Below are positions 16,585 to 24,742 of a DNA stretch of 64,000 bases, piece by piece; position 1 is the first letter of the stretch, and each line of letters starts with the position of its first letter. The stretch spans positions 213,005-277,004 of the forward strand of contig NZ_QQXL01000006.1 of assembly GCF_003640665.1 (NCBI RefSeq), given 5' to 3'. The notes under the pieces were generated by a model that had not been told where the DNA came from, ran no database searches, and worked only from the letters and a program-made list of their open reading frames with translations. This DNA is from Galactobacter caseinivorans (GTDB lineage: Bacteria; Actinomycetota; Actinomycetes; Actinomycetales; Micrococcaceae). The position numbers were made by a program, and so were the translations under genes.

Positions 16585-18024
16585 TCAGAGCATGGTCGGG
16601 ACCACCAGGGCGCCCACCAGCGCTACCGGGCCAATCACGACCATGGACATGCCCCACTTGGTGAGCACCCCAAGCGCCCGGGGCTTGTCCTCTTCTTGCA
16701 CGCTGGCCACCACGGTGGCGCCCACCGTGGAGAACGGCGAGAGGTCCACCACGGAGGAGCAGACACCCAGCGCGGCGATCACGGCCCAGCCGGCGATGTT
16801 CCCGTCCGCCACCAGCGGCAGGGCCAGCGGCACCAACGCGGCGAGCATGCCGGTGGTGGAAGCGAAGGCGGAGATGAGCGCCCCCACCAGGCAAATCAGG
16901 AACGCGGCGATCAGCGGAGATCCCAGGTGCGCGGCGGCCTCGCCCAGCATGTCCACCACACCCATGTGCTGCAGCACGCCAACAAAGGTGATGATGCCGC
17001 CGACCATCAGCACTGTTGACCAGTCAATCTTGGCCACGGCGCTCTTCCCGGCCACGGGATCAATCAGCGTCAGGACGGTCGCGAACGCAAAACACAGCAC
17101 CCCAATATCCGGGTCAAGCCCCACCAGCGCCAGCACCACCACGGAGACAATCAGCCCACCCATACACAGCAGGGTCACCACTTGCTCCATCTTCAGTGGG
17201 GCCGGGCGTGAGCCCCGCCCCGCCGCCGCCGCGTCAGGCGACGCCGCGCTCTGAGCCGACCCTGCGGCGTCGCCCGGGGTAGTCATGCCCGACGCCGCGA
17301 GGGCGGAGGTCACGCGCGCATTGGCCGCGGCCAGGCCCTCGCGTTCAAAGGGGTGACCGGTGAGTGCGGGGCGCTGCGCCAGTTGCGGGCCGCGCCACCG
17401 TGCCGGCGCCGAGCCGCGCGTGCGGCGCCACAGATCGCGGCCGCCAAAGATGAGGTACGCGGCGATGATGAGCAGCACGTTGAAGGCGAAGGCCACCGCG
17501 AAGAGCACCAGTGGATTCAGGTCGATGTCCACAGAGTGGGCCGTGCCGTAGGTGACGATGCCAAAGAGTGAGGTCGGCGCGAACCCACCGGCGGAGACGC
17601 CGGAGCAGATGCTGATGCCCATCAGGAGCGGGTCGATGGCGTACTTGCGCGCCAGCGGCATGCCGATGGGGACCATGACCAGGCCGGCCAGCGGTGCGCC
17701 CATCGCGGAGATGCCGGTGGTGATGAGGAAAAACACGAACGGAAGGGCGAATGCGCGATCGCCCACGCGGCGGATGGCCGCGTCCACGATCCGGTCCACC
17801 GTGCCGTTGTCTTGCGCAATGGCAAAGAAGTACGTCACGCCCACCAGCAGCACAAGGATGGAGATGGGGAAGCCCTCCACCACCTCGGAGAGCTTCATCC
17901 CTGCGAGCCAGATGCCCACCCCGGCGGCTGCGGCAAACATCATCACGCCGAGGTGCACCTTGCGCAGGGTGGCAAGGGCGAATACCGCGACAAAGAGCGC
18001 CAGGGCTATCACTTGCTGGGTCAT
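16585..18024 (-). CDS. MatC/SLC13-type dicarboxylate transporter
   Basis: This 479-residue inner-membrane carrier has about a dozen hydrophobic segments. The N-terminus (VIALALFVAVFALATLRKVHLG) resembles the MatC N-terminal domain of malonate/dicarboxylate carriers. Two symmetrical halves are joined by a long hydrophilic Ala/Pro/Arg-rich loop (about residues 195-285). The second half contains GVLQHMGVVDMLGEAAAHLG and DLSPFSTVGATVVAS, typical of the ion-transporter/SLC13 superfamily. It is the first gene of the operon, divergent from the IclR regulator, with a palindrome in the shared promoter region. The substrate is probably a C3-C5 dicarboxylate, inferred from the family and neighbours. Confidence 0.87.
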   Translation of the reverse strand: MTQQVIALALFVAVFALATLRKVHLGVMMFAAAAGVGIWLAGMKLSEVVEGFPISILVLLVGVTYFFAIAQDNGTVDRIVDAAIRRVGDRAFALPFVFFLITTGISAMGAPLAGLVMVPIGMPLARKYAIDPLLMGISICSGVSAGGFAPTSLFGIVTYGTAHSVDIDLNPLVLFAVAFAFNVLLIIAAYLIFGGRDLWRRTRGSAPARWRGPQLAQRPALTGHPFEREGLAAANARVTSALAASGMTTPGDAAGSAQSAASPDAAAAGRGSRPAPLKMEQVVTLLCMGGLIVSVVVLALVGLDPDIGVLCFAFATVLTLIDPVAGKSAVAKIDWSTVLMVGGIITFVGVLQHMGVVDMLGEAAAHLGSPLIAAFLICLVGALISAFASTTGMLAALVPLALPLVADGNIAGWAVIAALGVCSSVVDLSPFSTVGATVVASVQEEDKPRALGVLTKWGMSMVVIGPVALVGALVVPTML

Positions 18025-18041
18025 GATCGGCCTTCCTACGT

Positions 18042-18062
18042 GTGGTTCACGTGGTGAACCAC
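18042..18062. promoter_or_regulatory. Palindromic operator between the MatC operon and the IclR gene
   Basis: There is a perfect 9-bp inverted repeat, GTGGTTCAC - GTG - GTGAACCAC, followed by a further half-site ACTGGTTCAT. It lies 18 bp upstream of the transporter start and about 100 bp upstream of the regulator. IclR-family proteins typically bind such palindromes; assignment to the adjacent regulator is inference. Confidence 0.65.
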
Positions 18063-18160
18063 TGGTTCATTCTTGCGAATTGAAGGTAAGGTAGATCACA
18101 GCCGCAGGGGACGCAAGAGCATCGTGAGGGGAATCTTGACCCTCGGAAGTGGAGGGGCGC

Positions 18161-18913
18161 ATGGCAACGCAAAGCGTCGTGACGGCCATTCGCTGCCTTG
18201 AGTGCATCGCCGAGCACGGCAACATTGGCCTCTCGGAACTGGCCCGCAACACCGGACTCTCCAAGGCCACGCTGCTGCGCGCGCTGGCCACGCTGGAGGA
18301 ATTGCGGTGGGTTCAGCAGTCGGCACCGCCGCTGTCCACCTGGTCACTCACGGTGCACGCGCACCGCGTCACGTCCCAAGGACAGGTGGGCTCAACCTTG
18401 CGAGAGGCCGCGATGGCGCAGCTGAACGGCCTGCAGTTGGACACGGGAGAGACCATTCACCTGTGCCAGCCGGACGGCGAAGTGCTGGTGGTCACCGAGC
18501 GCCTTGACTCATCCCACGCACTGCGCGCCTTCCTGGCGTTGGGCACGCGCATCCCCCTGCACGCCTCTGGCACCGGGTTGGCGTACCTGTCCGCGCAGAA
18601 GGAGGACTGGGTGCGCCGCTACCTAGACGGGCCGCTGGAGCGCCGGACCAGATTGTCCCTGGCCGAGCCCACAGAGGTGTGGGCGGAGCTGGCAGCCATC
18701 AGGGCGCGCGGCTACTCCGTGAACGAGGAGGGCCTCAGCCCAGGCATTACCTCCCTGGGTGCGCCCGTCCGCGACGCCGCAGGGGAGGCCGTGGCGGCCA
18801 TCTCCATCTCCGGGCCCACCTCCCGCATCACGCCGGCGCGCTTTGAGGACTACGGCACAGCCGTGCGCGAATGCGCCGGGCGGATCAGCGCGGCCCTCGG
18901 CTACCGCGGCTGA
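18161..18913 (+). CDS. IclR-family transcriptional regulator
   Basis: This is a 250-residue regulator. The ATG at 18161 follows GGAGGGG and is preferred to the in-frame GTG 12 nt upstream. An N-terminal winged helix-turn-helix (about residues 5-60; LSELARNTGLSKATLLRALATLEELRWV) is followed by the IclR effector domain (about 75-250) with LHASGTGLAYLS and SVNEEGLSPGITSLGAPVRD. It is transcribed divergently from the dicarboxylate-carrier/CoA-transferase operon and probably controls it through the palindrome at 18042. The effector may be a pathway acid or CoA ester. Length is normal for the family. Confidence 0.93.
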   Translation: MATQSVVTAIRCLECIAEHGNIGLSELARNTGLSKATLLRALATLEELRWVQQSAPPLSTWSLTVHAHRVTSQGQVGSTLREAAMAQLNGLQLDTGETIHLCQPDGEVLVVTERLDSSHALRAFLALGTRIPLHASGTGLAYLSAQKEDWVRRYLDGPLERRTRLSLAEPTEVWAELAAIRARGYSVNEEGLSPGITSLGAPVRDAAGEAVAAISISGPTSRITPARFEDYGTAVRECAGRISAALGYRG

Positions 18914-18920
18914 CGGGCGA

Positions 18921-19694
18921 TCAGCAGCCGTTGGGGCCGCAGGTCTCGCCATCCTGACCCACAGCGCCGCCAAGAGGGGCCAGCTTGGGCTGAGGGTTCA
19001 GCTCGTCAAAGACCTGAGTGAGGGCCTGGGAGAACACCTCCTCCGGCTGGGCACCAGAGACGCCGTAGCGGTTATCGATCACGTAAAACGGCACGCCGGA
19101 GATGCCCAGGCGTGAGGCCTGCGAGATGTCCTCAGAGACCTCGGCACGGAAGGCCTCCGGATCCGCGAGCACCGCATCTGTCAGGTCTTGGGGAAGGCCG
19201 GCCGCGAGCACCACGGCGCGGAGCTGCTCCGGATCACCCACGTCCTTGCCCTGCTCAAAGTAGGCGGAGAAGAGCGCGTCCACGACCTGGGCCTGCACCC
19301 CGGCACCGGCGGCGGCCTGGATGAGGCGGTGCGCGGTGAAGGTGTTGGACGGGACGGCGGAGGCCTCGTCAAAGTGAATGCCGAGCTCAGACCCCATGTT
19401 CTGCAGGTGCTCCTGAGCCGCGCGCAGCTTCTCCGGATCCATGCCGCGGCTGGCCAGGTACTCGGGCTGGGTCATGGTGGAGCGCTCCGGCGCATTCGGA
19501 TCCAGCTGGAAGGAGTGGAAGCGCACGTCCACGTCCTCCTTGAAGGGCAGGTCCTTCAGGACCTTGTCGAAGCGGCGCTCGCCCACCAGGCACCAGGGGC
19601 ACGCCACATCCAGCCAAATGTCCACGCCAAGGCGGCGCGGCCCCTCGGTGGAGGCATCGGCGGAGGGCACGGTTGGCATCGGAGTCTCACTCAT
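18921..19694 (-). CDS. DsbA-family (FrnE-like) thioredoxin-fold oxidoreductase
   Basis: This 257-residue cytoplasmic protein has no signal peptide. The active-site motif CPWC (in DVACPWCLVGERRF, about residues 31-44) is followed by a helical insertion (residues 85-190) and the cis-Pro region SGVPFYVIDN. It matches the FrnE/2-hydroxychromene-2-carboxylate isomerase-like group of DsbA proteins, thought to act as disulfide or thiol oxidoreductases. The C-terminus carries two more cysteines (GETCGPNGC), which might bind metal. ATG 19694 was chosen because the upstream in-frame sequence is Arg-rich and unlike the family. It converges on the IclR gene with a 7-nt gap. Confidence 0.88.
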   Translation of the reverse strand: MSETPMPTVPSADASTEGPRRLGVDIWLDVACPWCLVGERRFDKVLKDLPFKEDVDVRFHSFQLDPNAPERSTMTQPEYLASRGMDPEKLRAAQEHLQNMGSELGIHFDEASAVPSNTFTAHRLIQAAAGAGVQAQVVDALFSAYFEQGKDVGDPEQLRAVVLAAGLPQDLTDAVLADPEAFRAEVSEDISQASRLGISGVPFYVIDNRYGVSGAQPEEVFSQALTQVFDELNPQPKLAPLGGAVGQDGETCGPNGC

Positions 19695-19800
19695 ACCCTG
19701 GGCAACCGGCCGCCGGGCCGCGCTATTCCCGCTGACGCCGGGTCGGTGATGTGGCTCGCGCCACGGCAGGACAGCGCGACGGCGCAAAGACCCAAGGCAC

Positions 19801-19828
19801 GACGGCGCGACGGCGCGACGGCGCGACG
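19801..19828. repeat. 8-bp tandem repeat upstream of aroD
   Basis: Three tandem copies of GACGGCGC plus a partial fourth, with one more isolated unit at 19778. It lies between the divergent oxidoreductase and aroD genes, in a 209-bp intergenic region. Such a microsatellite could vary in copy number; no function is evident. Confidence 0.7.
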
Positions 19829-19903
19829 CGGTGTGCGCGGTTCGCCGCCGGTCGGGAACAATGGGGGGCACACCCTCAGGACCCCGCCAGCACAGGAGCG
19901 ATC

Positions 19904-20761
19904 GTGGAGACACCCAGCACCGGCCCCGCGCACTCCCCCGCCCAACGCACCGGATCCACCGAGCCACACCAACCCAACCGCCCTGCCGACTCGGGCTGGC
20001 CCACCGAGCCCACCCCAGGCGTCGTGCGCATTGCGGGCGTGGAACTGGGCGCTGGCCGCCCCAAGATTGTGGTGCCGCTGATGCCCCGCGCGTCCTCGGA
20101 GGTGGCCGCGGCGGTCGCGGCGCTGCACGGCCAGCCCGTGGACGTGATCGAGTGGCGGGTGGATCACGTCACCGATCCCGAGCGCGCGGCGGCCGTGGGC
20201 GTGGCCCTGCGCACCGAGACGGGCCTGCCGGTGCTGATGACCTACCGCACAGATCGCGAGGGCGGCCAGGGCACGTTGGCAGATGCCGACTACGCCGCGT
20301 TGCTGCGGCGCCTGCTGCGACTGGATCTGGCGGATGCAGTGGACGTGGAGTACCGGCGCGATCCGGTGGCCGTCGCCTCGGTGGTGAACGCCGCTCATGC
20401 GGCGGGGCTGCCGGTAATCACCTCTTTCCACGACTTTGATTCGACGCCGGATCTCGAGTCGCTGCTCGGCACGCTGCGGGAGCAGGCCGCGTCCGGCGGG
20501 GACGTGTTGAAGATGGCGGTCACCCCCCGTACGGCACTGGACGTCGCCACGCTGCTGACCGCCTCCGCCACGGCCGCGAGCCACCTGCCCCAGCACCCCC
20601 TGATCAGCATCTCCATGGGTTCCCTTGGGCTCGTGAGCCGGGTGGCCGCGGAAACCTTTGGCTCCTGTGCCACGTTTGCCTCCGTGGGAGAGTCCTCTGC
20701 CCCCGGGCAGCTTCCGGCGGCCACGCTCGCGCCGTTGCTCGGCCTGTTCTCCCGCGACTAG
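19904..20761 (+). CDS. aroD: Type I 3-dehydroquinate dehydratase
   Basis: This 285-residue shikimate-pathway enzyme (third step, 3-dehydroquinate to 3-dehydroshikimate) has a GTG start with AGGAGCG about 5 nt upstream. The N-terminal 45 residues are Pro/Thr-rich and poorly conserved. The core starts around GVVRIAGVELGAG. Class I motifs are VIEWRVDH, the catalytic His in SFHDF and the Schiff-base Lys in DVLKMAVTP, with ISMGSLGLVSR near the end. Actinobacteria commonly use a type II enzyme, so a type I AroD may act catabolically (quinate) or as an alternative. The neighbours do not help to decide. Confidence 0.92.
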   Translation: METPSTGPAHSPAQRTGSTEPHQPNRPADSGWPTEPTPGVVRIAGVELGAGRPKIVVPLMPRASSEVAAAVAALHGQPVDVIEWRVDHVTDPERAAAVGVALRTETGLPVLMTYRTDREGGQGTLADADYAALLRRLLRLDLADAVDVEYRRDPVAVASVVNAAHAAGLPVITSFHDFDSTPDLESLLGTLREQAASGGDVLKMAVTPRTALDVATLLTASATAASHLPQHPLISISMGSLGLVSRVAAETFGSCATFASVGESSAPGQLPAATLAPLLGLFSRD

Positions 20762-20828
20762 CCAGCAGGTCCCGGGGCCGCCGGGCGGCCGGACTGCCGG
20801 GCACACCCTGGGAGTACCCTGAACTCCT

Positions 20829-22295
20829 ATGGCACACGCGGAACAAGAACCTCAGACCAGCACCCCGGGCGCCCCTCAGGACGCCCCCGGAACCACCGCC
20901 GCGGCGGAGGTGGTGCATACGCCGCCGCAGAAAAAGTCCACGTATCGCCGTTGGTTTGGCACCTTGAATCCCTCACTGCAGCTGGTCTTGCTGCAGCTGT
21001 GGATGCCGGTCTTCATGGCCGTGATGTTTGTGGTGTGTTACGTGGGCGCGTTCCAGCACATTGCCCCGCACGATGTCCCTGTCGGGATCGTGGGCAGCGC
21101 CCAGGCCGCGCAGCCCTATCAGCAGATCGCGGATCAAAAAGCGCCGGGCGCCTTTGCCTTCAGCCAGGTGGCCACCGTGGAAGAGGCCAAGGAGAAGGTC
21201 CGTTCCGGTGAGTTCGGGGTGGCCTATGACCGCCCCAGCAACACCCTCATCGTGGCCGGCGCGCACCAGGCGCAGGCCGCCACGCTGTTGCCCACCCTTG
21301 TGACGCCGCTTCTGGGGGCGGATACCCCACCCAAGCACCAGGACATTGCCCCGCTCCCCGCGGGAGACATCGGCATGACACCCATGTACCTGATGCTCGC
21401 CTGGTGCATCTCCGGCTACTTGGCCGCCATGTTCATTGGCCTCATGGGCGGCCCGCTCAGCCGTCGCGTGCGTTTTGGCGTGATCTTTGGCGTGGGCCTG
21501 GGCCTTTCTGGCCTGATGGCGCTGCTGGTGGATCCCGTCATCGGCGCCATTCACGGCCACTTCTGGGCCTTGTGGGGGTTGGGCTGGGTGTGGTCCTCCG
21601 CGATTGGCCTGGCCGTGAACGGCCTCTCCTACTTCTGCGGGCGCTTCATCGCCGCACCGGCCATGACCATCTTCATCTTCCTCTCCATCCCCTCCTCCGG
21701 CGCCGCCTTGCCGCAGTGGCTCATGCCGGAGCCCTTCCGCTGGCTCAACCACGTGGTGGTGGGTTCCGGGATCACGGAGATGCTCAAGCGCATGGTTTAC
21801 GACGTGGGCCCGGGTTACGGGCGCGGCTGGATCATGCTGGCCTGCTACGCGGTCTTTGGCCTGCTCCTGACGCTGGTGGGCAAGCGCTACTGGCAGCTGC
21901 GCCGCGTGCGCCGCATGCTGACCGGCCGCACCACCATGATGATGGACGCGCAGCGCGCCAGCGGCCGCGTCCACGAGCGCGAGACCGACTCGGTCTTGGC
22001 CTCCTTTGACCTTGCCAAGCGCGACGACGGCGCGATTGTCCGCGTGCCTGCGCACCCTCGCCACGGGGCCGGGTCTTCAGGCCACGAGCGGGCCGACGGC
22101 GCGCGGCAAGACAGCGCGCGGGCGGAAGCCGAGCGGGCGGACGGCGCGGCTCTCGCCGAGTCCATCGAGGAACCAAGTGGCCTGGGGATGTCCATGGGAC
22201 GGCCGCTGGAGCACGAGCTACTCATGCGCCCGGACACCCGGCCAAACAGCCGGCCGGATACCCGTTCTGACGAGGATCAGCCCGAGAACACCTGA
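20829..22295 (+). CDS. Multipass membrane protein, DUF3533 / YhgE-Pip-like
   Basis: This 488-residue membrane protein has a hydrophilic N-terminus (about 50 aa), one membrane segment (about residues 52-75, LVLLQLWMPVFMAVMFVVCYVGAF), and an extracytoplasmic domain of about 110 residues with VPVGIVGSAQAA. Next is a bundle of five or six segments (about 188-365) and a long charged, low-complexity C-terminal tail. The architecture matches DUF3533/YhgE-Pip-type proteins related to ABC-2 permeases, though no ATPase gene is adjacent. The function is unknown; an export or cell-envelope role is inferred. Its last 19 nt overlap tail-to-tail with the end of the LytR_C gene on the other strand. Confidence 0.7.
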   Translation: MAHAEQEPQTSTPGAPQDAPGTTAAAEVVHTPPQKKSTYRRWFGTLNPSLQLVLLQLWMPVFMAVMFVVCYVGAFQHIAPHDVPVGIVGSAQAAQPYQQIADQKAPGAFAFSQVATVEEAKEKVRSGEFGVAYDRPSNTLIVAGAHQAQAATLLPTLVTPLLGADTPPKHQDIAPLPAGDIGMTPMYLMLAWCISGYLAAMFIGLMGGPLSRRVRFGVIFGVGLGLSGLMALLVDPVIGAIHGHFWALWGLGWVWSSAIGLAVNGLSYFCGRFIAAPAMTIFIFLSIPSSGAALPQWLMPEPFRWLNHVVVGSGITEMLKRMVYDVGPGYGRGWIMLACYAVFGLLLTLVGKRYWQLRRVRRMLTGRTTMMMDAQRASGRVHERETDSVLASFDLAKRDDGAIVRVPAHPRHGAGSSGHERADGARQDSARAEAERADGAALAESIEEPSGLGMSMGRPLEHELLMRPDTRPNSRPDTRSDEDQPENT

Positions 22296-22954
22296 CGCGA
22301 GCAGTCGAGGCGGCCTGGCGCGTGACTCACGCGTTTTTTGGACGTGAGCCCGTGGAAGCCATCGCCCAGGATGAGGTCAATGGAGCTCTCGCTGCGACCG
22401 GCCTGGATCACGATCTTGGCCCGGGGAAGCTGACGTTGCACGGCCAGGGCCTCCGCGGCTGAGTCCTGCCCGGCCACGATGAAGCCCTCCGCGGTGCTCA
22501 CACGGTCCTCCAACTTGGCGTTGGCCACCGCGCCCTCCTGGAATCCCCGATCGCGCAGGGTCCGCGCCGTGGTGGCGCCGATTCCTTCGTGGATGCTCCC
22601 GTTATAGACGTTGACCTTGACCTGGTCAGCGTCGGCGGGTTGCACCATCTGCACCGGGCATACGACGCCGTCTCGGGCGCCCCACGAAGGATTCCAGAGG
22701 CCCGTCTTTTGCCAGGTGATGCCCAGTGCCACAGCGGCAAGGGAGAGCACCAGTAAAACAATCAGGATGATGCGGCGCATGCGCCGGGCACCGGCCGCGG
22801 CGACTGGATCAATCAGCACCGCCTCCGCTGGTCCAATGGGCGCCCCCGGGCTGACAAGCCCCACCGGCACGGCGGTCCCGTTCCGATCGGTCGGCCCGTT
22901 CTGATCGGTCGGCCCGGTCTGCTCAGCGGGCCCCACTGGCACCGCCCCGGGCAT
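22277..22954 (-). CDS. LytR_C-domain membrane-anchored protein
   Basis: This protein has about 225 residues; the start is uncertain. ATG 22954 is listed, but GTG codons at about 22942 and 22936 are possible. The N-terminus is low-complexity with a repeated NGPTDQNGPTDRNG-like segment. One membrane helix follows (MRRIILIVLLVLSLAAVALGI), and then an external LytR_C domain with KVNVYNGSIHEGIGATTARTLRDRGF collapsed into the typical VNVxNG...LRxRGF pattern and SSIDLILGDGFHGL. LytR_C proteins are cell-envelope associated in Actinobacteria. Its 5' end overlaps the VapB-like gene, forming a two-gene minus-strand operon, and its 3' end overlaps the convergent membrane-protein gene. Confidence 0.8.
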   Translation of the reverse strand: MPGAVPVGPAEQTGPTDQNGPTDRNGTAVPVGLVSPGAPIGPAEAVLIDPVAAAGARRMRRIILIVLLVLSLAAVALGITWQKTGLWNPSWGARDGVVCPVQMVQPADADQVKVNVYNGSIHEGIGATTARTLRDRGFQEGAVANAKLEDRVSTAEGFIVAGQDSAAEALAVQRQLPRAKIVIQAGRSESSIDLILGDGFHGLTSKKRVSHAPGRLDCSRQVFSG

Positions 22955-23246
22955 CCAGGTCCAGCACGCGGGCGTGCATGATGGAGCGGTGGTGCAGAGC
23001 GGTCCGGACGGCGCGGTGCAGCCCGTCCTCGAGGTAGTACTCGCCCTTGAAGAGCACCACATGGGGAAAGAGATCACCGTAGAAGGTGGAGTCCTCCGCC
23101 AGCAGCGCCGTGAGGTCAAGGGTGGCCTTGGTGGTCGTGAGATCTTCCAGGCGCACCTGCCGCGGCGGGGTGCCAGCCCAGTCGCGGGTGGTCACGAGGC
23201 CATGGTCCGGATATGGACGCCCCTCACCGACGGACTTGAAGATCAT
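22923..23246 (-). CDS. VapB-like small conserved protein (no toxin partner visible)
   Basis: This 107-residue protein contains VGEGRPYPDHGLVTTRDWAG, PPRQVRLEDLTTTKATLDL and GEYYLEDGLHRAVRTAL. In related Actinobacteria this family is often labelled a VapB-type antitoxin, but no PIN-domain toxin gene lies next to it. It is the first gene of a pair with the LytR_C protein, overlapping its 5' end by about 30 nt. The conserved pairing suggests a role other than a toxin-antitoxin system, possibly regulatory. The function is uncertain. Confidence 0.75.
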   Translation of the reverse strand: MIFKSVGEGRPYPDHGLVTTRDWAGTPPRQVRLEDLTTTKATLDLTALLAEDSTFYGDLFPHVVLFKGEYYLEDGLHRAVRTALHHRSIMHARVLDLDARGGASGAR

Positions 23247-23292
23247 GAGTCAAGGTTACGTGGTTTGCGGCGCTGGCAGGTCTGCGCCGCCC

Positions 23293-23342
23293 GCGGCGAG
23301 TGCCCCCTCTGCGGAGAGTGCCCCCTGCGGCGAGTGTCACCT
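23293..23342. repeat. Three imperfect 16-18-bp tandem repeats
   Basis: Units GCGGCGAGTGCCCCCTCT, GCGGAGAGTGCCCCCT and GCGGCGAGTGTCACCT lie in the divergent intergenic region (23247-23541) between the VapB-like gene and the oxygenase gene. The region also holds one GCCCGACGNCG-type motif (23413-23426). No promoter could be assigned. Confidence 0.55.
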
Positions 23343-23541
23343 CCCCAGGCGCACGACGCCGCCCGGCGGATCCACCGGCTCCCTGTGTCACCCAGGCACC
23401 CCAGCCGGCCAAGCGCCGTCGGGCACCGTAGTGTCCTCCGGGCAGTGGACCGAGTCAAGGATTTGTCACGTTGGCTTAGCGGAACATCATCTATCGACAC
23501 AGTTCTGCGAGTGTGACGCCGCGTGGGACCAACATGACAGC

Positions 23542-24597
23542 ATGACGAATCTGACCGAGCCCACCGCAGCGGCACCCCGCTCGGAGCTTCCCGTCCTGGA
23601 CCTTTCCACCGCCCGCGCGGCAGATGGCGGCTTCTCCCCCGCCTTCCTGGAGCAATTGCGCGACGCGGCCCACAACGTCGGCTTCTTCCAGCTCACCGGG
23701 TTTGGTGCTCGCCCCGAACAGGCGCAGGAACTGCTGGACATTGTGGGCGAGTTCTTCCGCCGCCCGCTAGAGGAGCGGATGGAACTGGACAACCGCGCCA
23801 CGCCCACGTTCCGCGGCTACACCCGCCTGGGGGCCGAGGTCACCAAGGGGCGCGCTGACGCCCGCGAGCAGATTGACTACGGACCGGACCGCGAGCCCCC
23901 GGCCTCCGTGCCCGCCGGCTCCGAGTACATGAAACTGCAGGGGCACAACCGCTTCCCGGAGCAGTTCCCGGTGCTGGAGACCGTCGCCATGGACTGGGCC
24001 CAGCTCATGAGCGTGGTGGGCGCCGAGCTGCTGGCCGCCCTGACCGCTGCCCTCGGCCTGCCGGAGGATCACTTTGCCTCCGCCTTTGAACGCACCCCGG
24101 CGTGGATGGGCAAGCTGGTCCACTACGTCGGCGGCGATCAGGTGCCCGGCGCCGGCACGCAGGGCGTGGGCGCGCACGCGGATTACGGCTTTGTCACCCT
24201 GCTTTTGCAGGACTCCGTGGGTGGGCTGGAGGTGCAGCCGCACGGCCAGAGTGAGTGGATTGCGGTTCCCCCGGTGCCCGGCGCGCTGGTGGTCAATCTG
24301 GGCGAGATGCTGGAGGTCGCTACCAACGGCTACCTCATGGCCACCGTGCACCGCGTGACCTCCCCGCCGCCCGGCGTGGACCGCTACTCGGTGCCGTTCT
24401 TCTGGGCGCCTCGCCTTGACTCCACCGTGGATGCGGCGCAGCTCCCCGCGGAGTTGGCTGCCCAGGCGCGCGGCGTCAGCGACGACCCCAACAACCCGCT
24501 GCTGAGCAGCTACGGCGCCAACATGCTCAAGGGCTTCCTGCGCGCACACCCCGAGACGGCCGCGCGCCACTACTCGGAGCTGCTCTCCTCGCACTGA
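23542..24597 (+). CDS. 2-oxoglutarate/Fe(II)-dependent oxygenase, isopenicillin N synthase-like
   Basis: This 351-residue protein has its ATG at 23542. The N-terminal DIOX_N region (ELPVLDLSTA, AAHNVGFFQLTGFG) and the C-terminal double-stranded beta-helix are typical. Iron ligands are HxD in GAHADYGFVTLL (about residues 211-213) and the distal His in TVHRVTSPP; the 2-oxoacid-binding Arg/Ser is in RYSVPFFW. Members of this fold oxidise or ring-close small molecules. It is a single gene with no biosynthetic cluster around it, so the substrate is unknown. A strong bidirectional hairpin terminator follows at 24663. Length is normal for the family. Confidence 0.9.
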   Translation: MTNLTEPTAAAPRSELPVLDLSTARAADGGFSPAFLEQLRDAAHNVGFFQLTGFGARPEQAQELLDIVGEFFRRPLEERMELDNRATPTFRGYTRLGAEVTKGRADAREQIDYGPDREPPASVPAGSEYMKLQGHNRFPEQFPVLETVAMDWAQLMSVVGAELLAALTAALGLPEDHFASAFERTPAWMGKLVHYVGGDQVPGAGTQGVGAHADYGFVTLLLQDSVGGLEVQPHGQSEWIAVPPVPGALVVNLGEMLEVATNGYLMATVHRVTSPPPGVDRYSVPFFWAPRLDSTVDAAQLPAELAAQARGVSDDPNNPLLSSYGANMLKGFLRAHPETAARHYSELLSSH

Positions 24598-24662
24598 CGC
24601 TTGGCCGGCTTCCGGCAGGCCGTGTTGCCGGGTGCCCGGCGGGCTGAGCTTTCGAATGCCCG

Positions 24663-24705
24663 ACGACGCGGGGCCAGGTGGACTGTCCACCTGGCCCCGC
24701 GTCGT
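24663..24705. terminator. Bidirectional hairpin terminator between convergent genes
   Basis: There are perfect 20-bp inverted arms (ACGACGCGGGGCC... / ...GGCCCCGCGTCGT) around a CTG loop, followed by TTGTTG. The left arm begins inside a GCCCGACGACGC motif (24657-24669). It serves the oxygenase gene (plus) and the DUF4282 gene (minus). Confidence 0.85.
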
Positions 24706-24742
24706 TGTTGCGTGAACGGACGCGACCGCTCAGTGGCTCTCT

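Noticed and set aside
22923..23246. A VapBC toxin-antitoxin module
   Set aside because: No PIN-domain toxin is encoded on either side.
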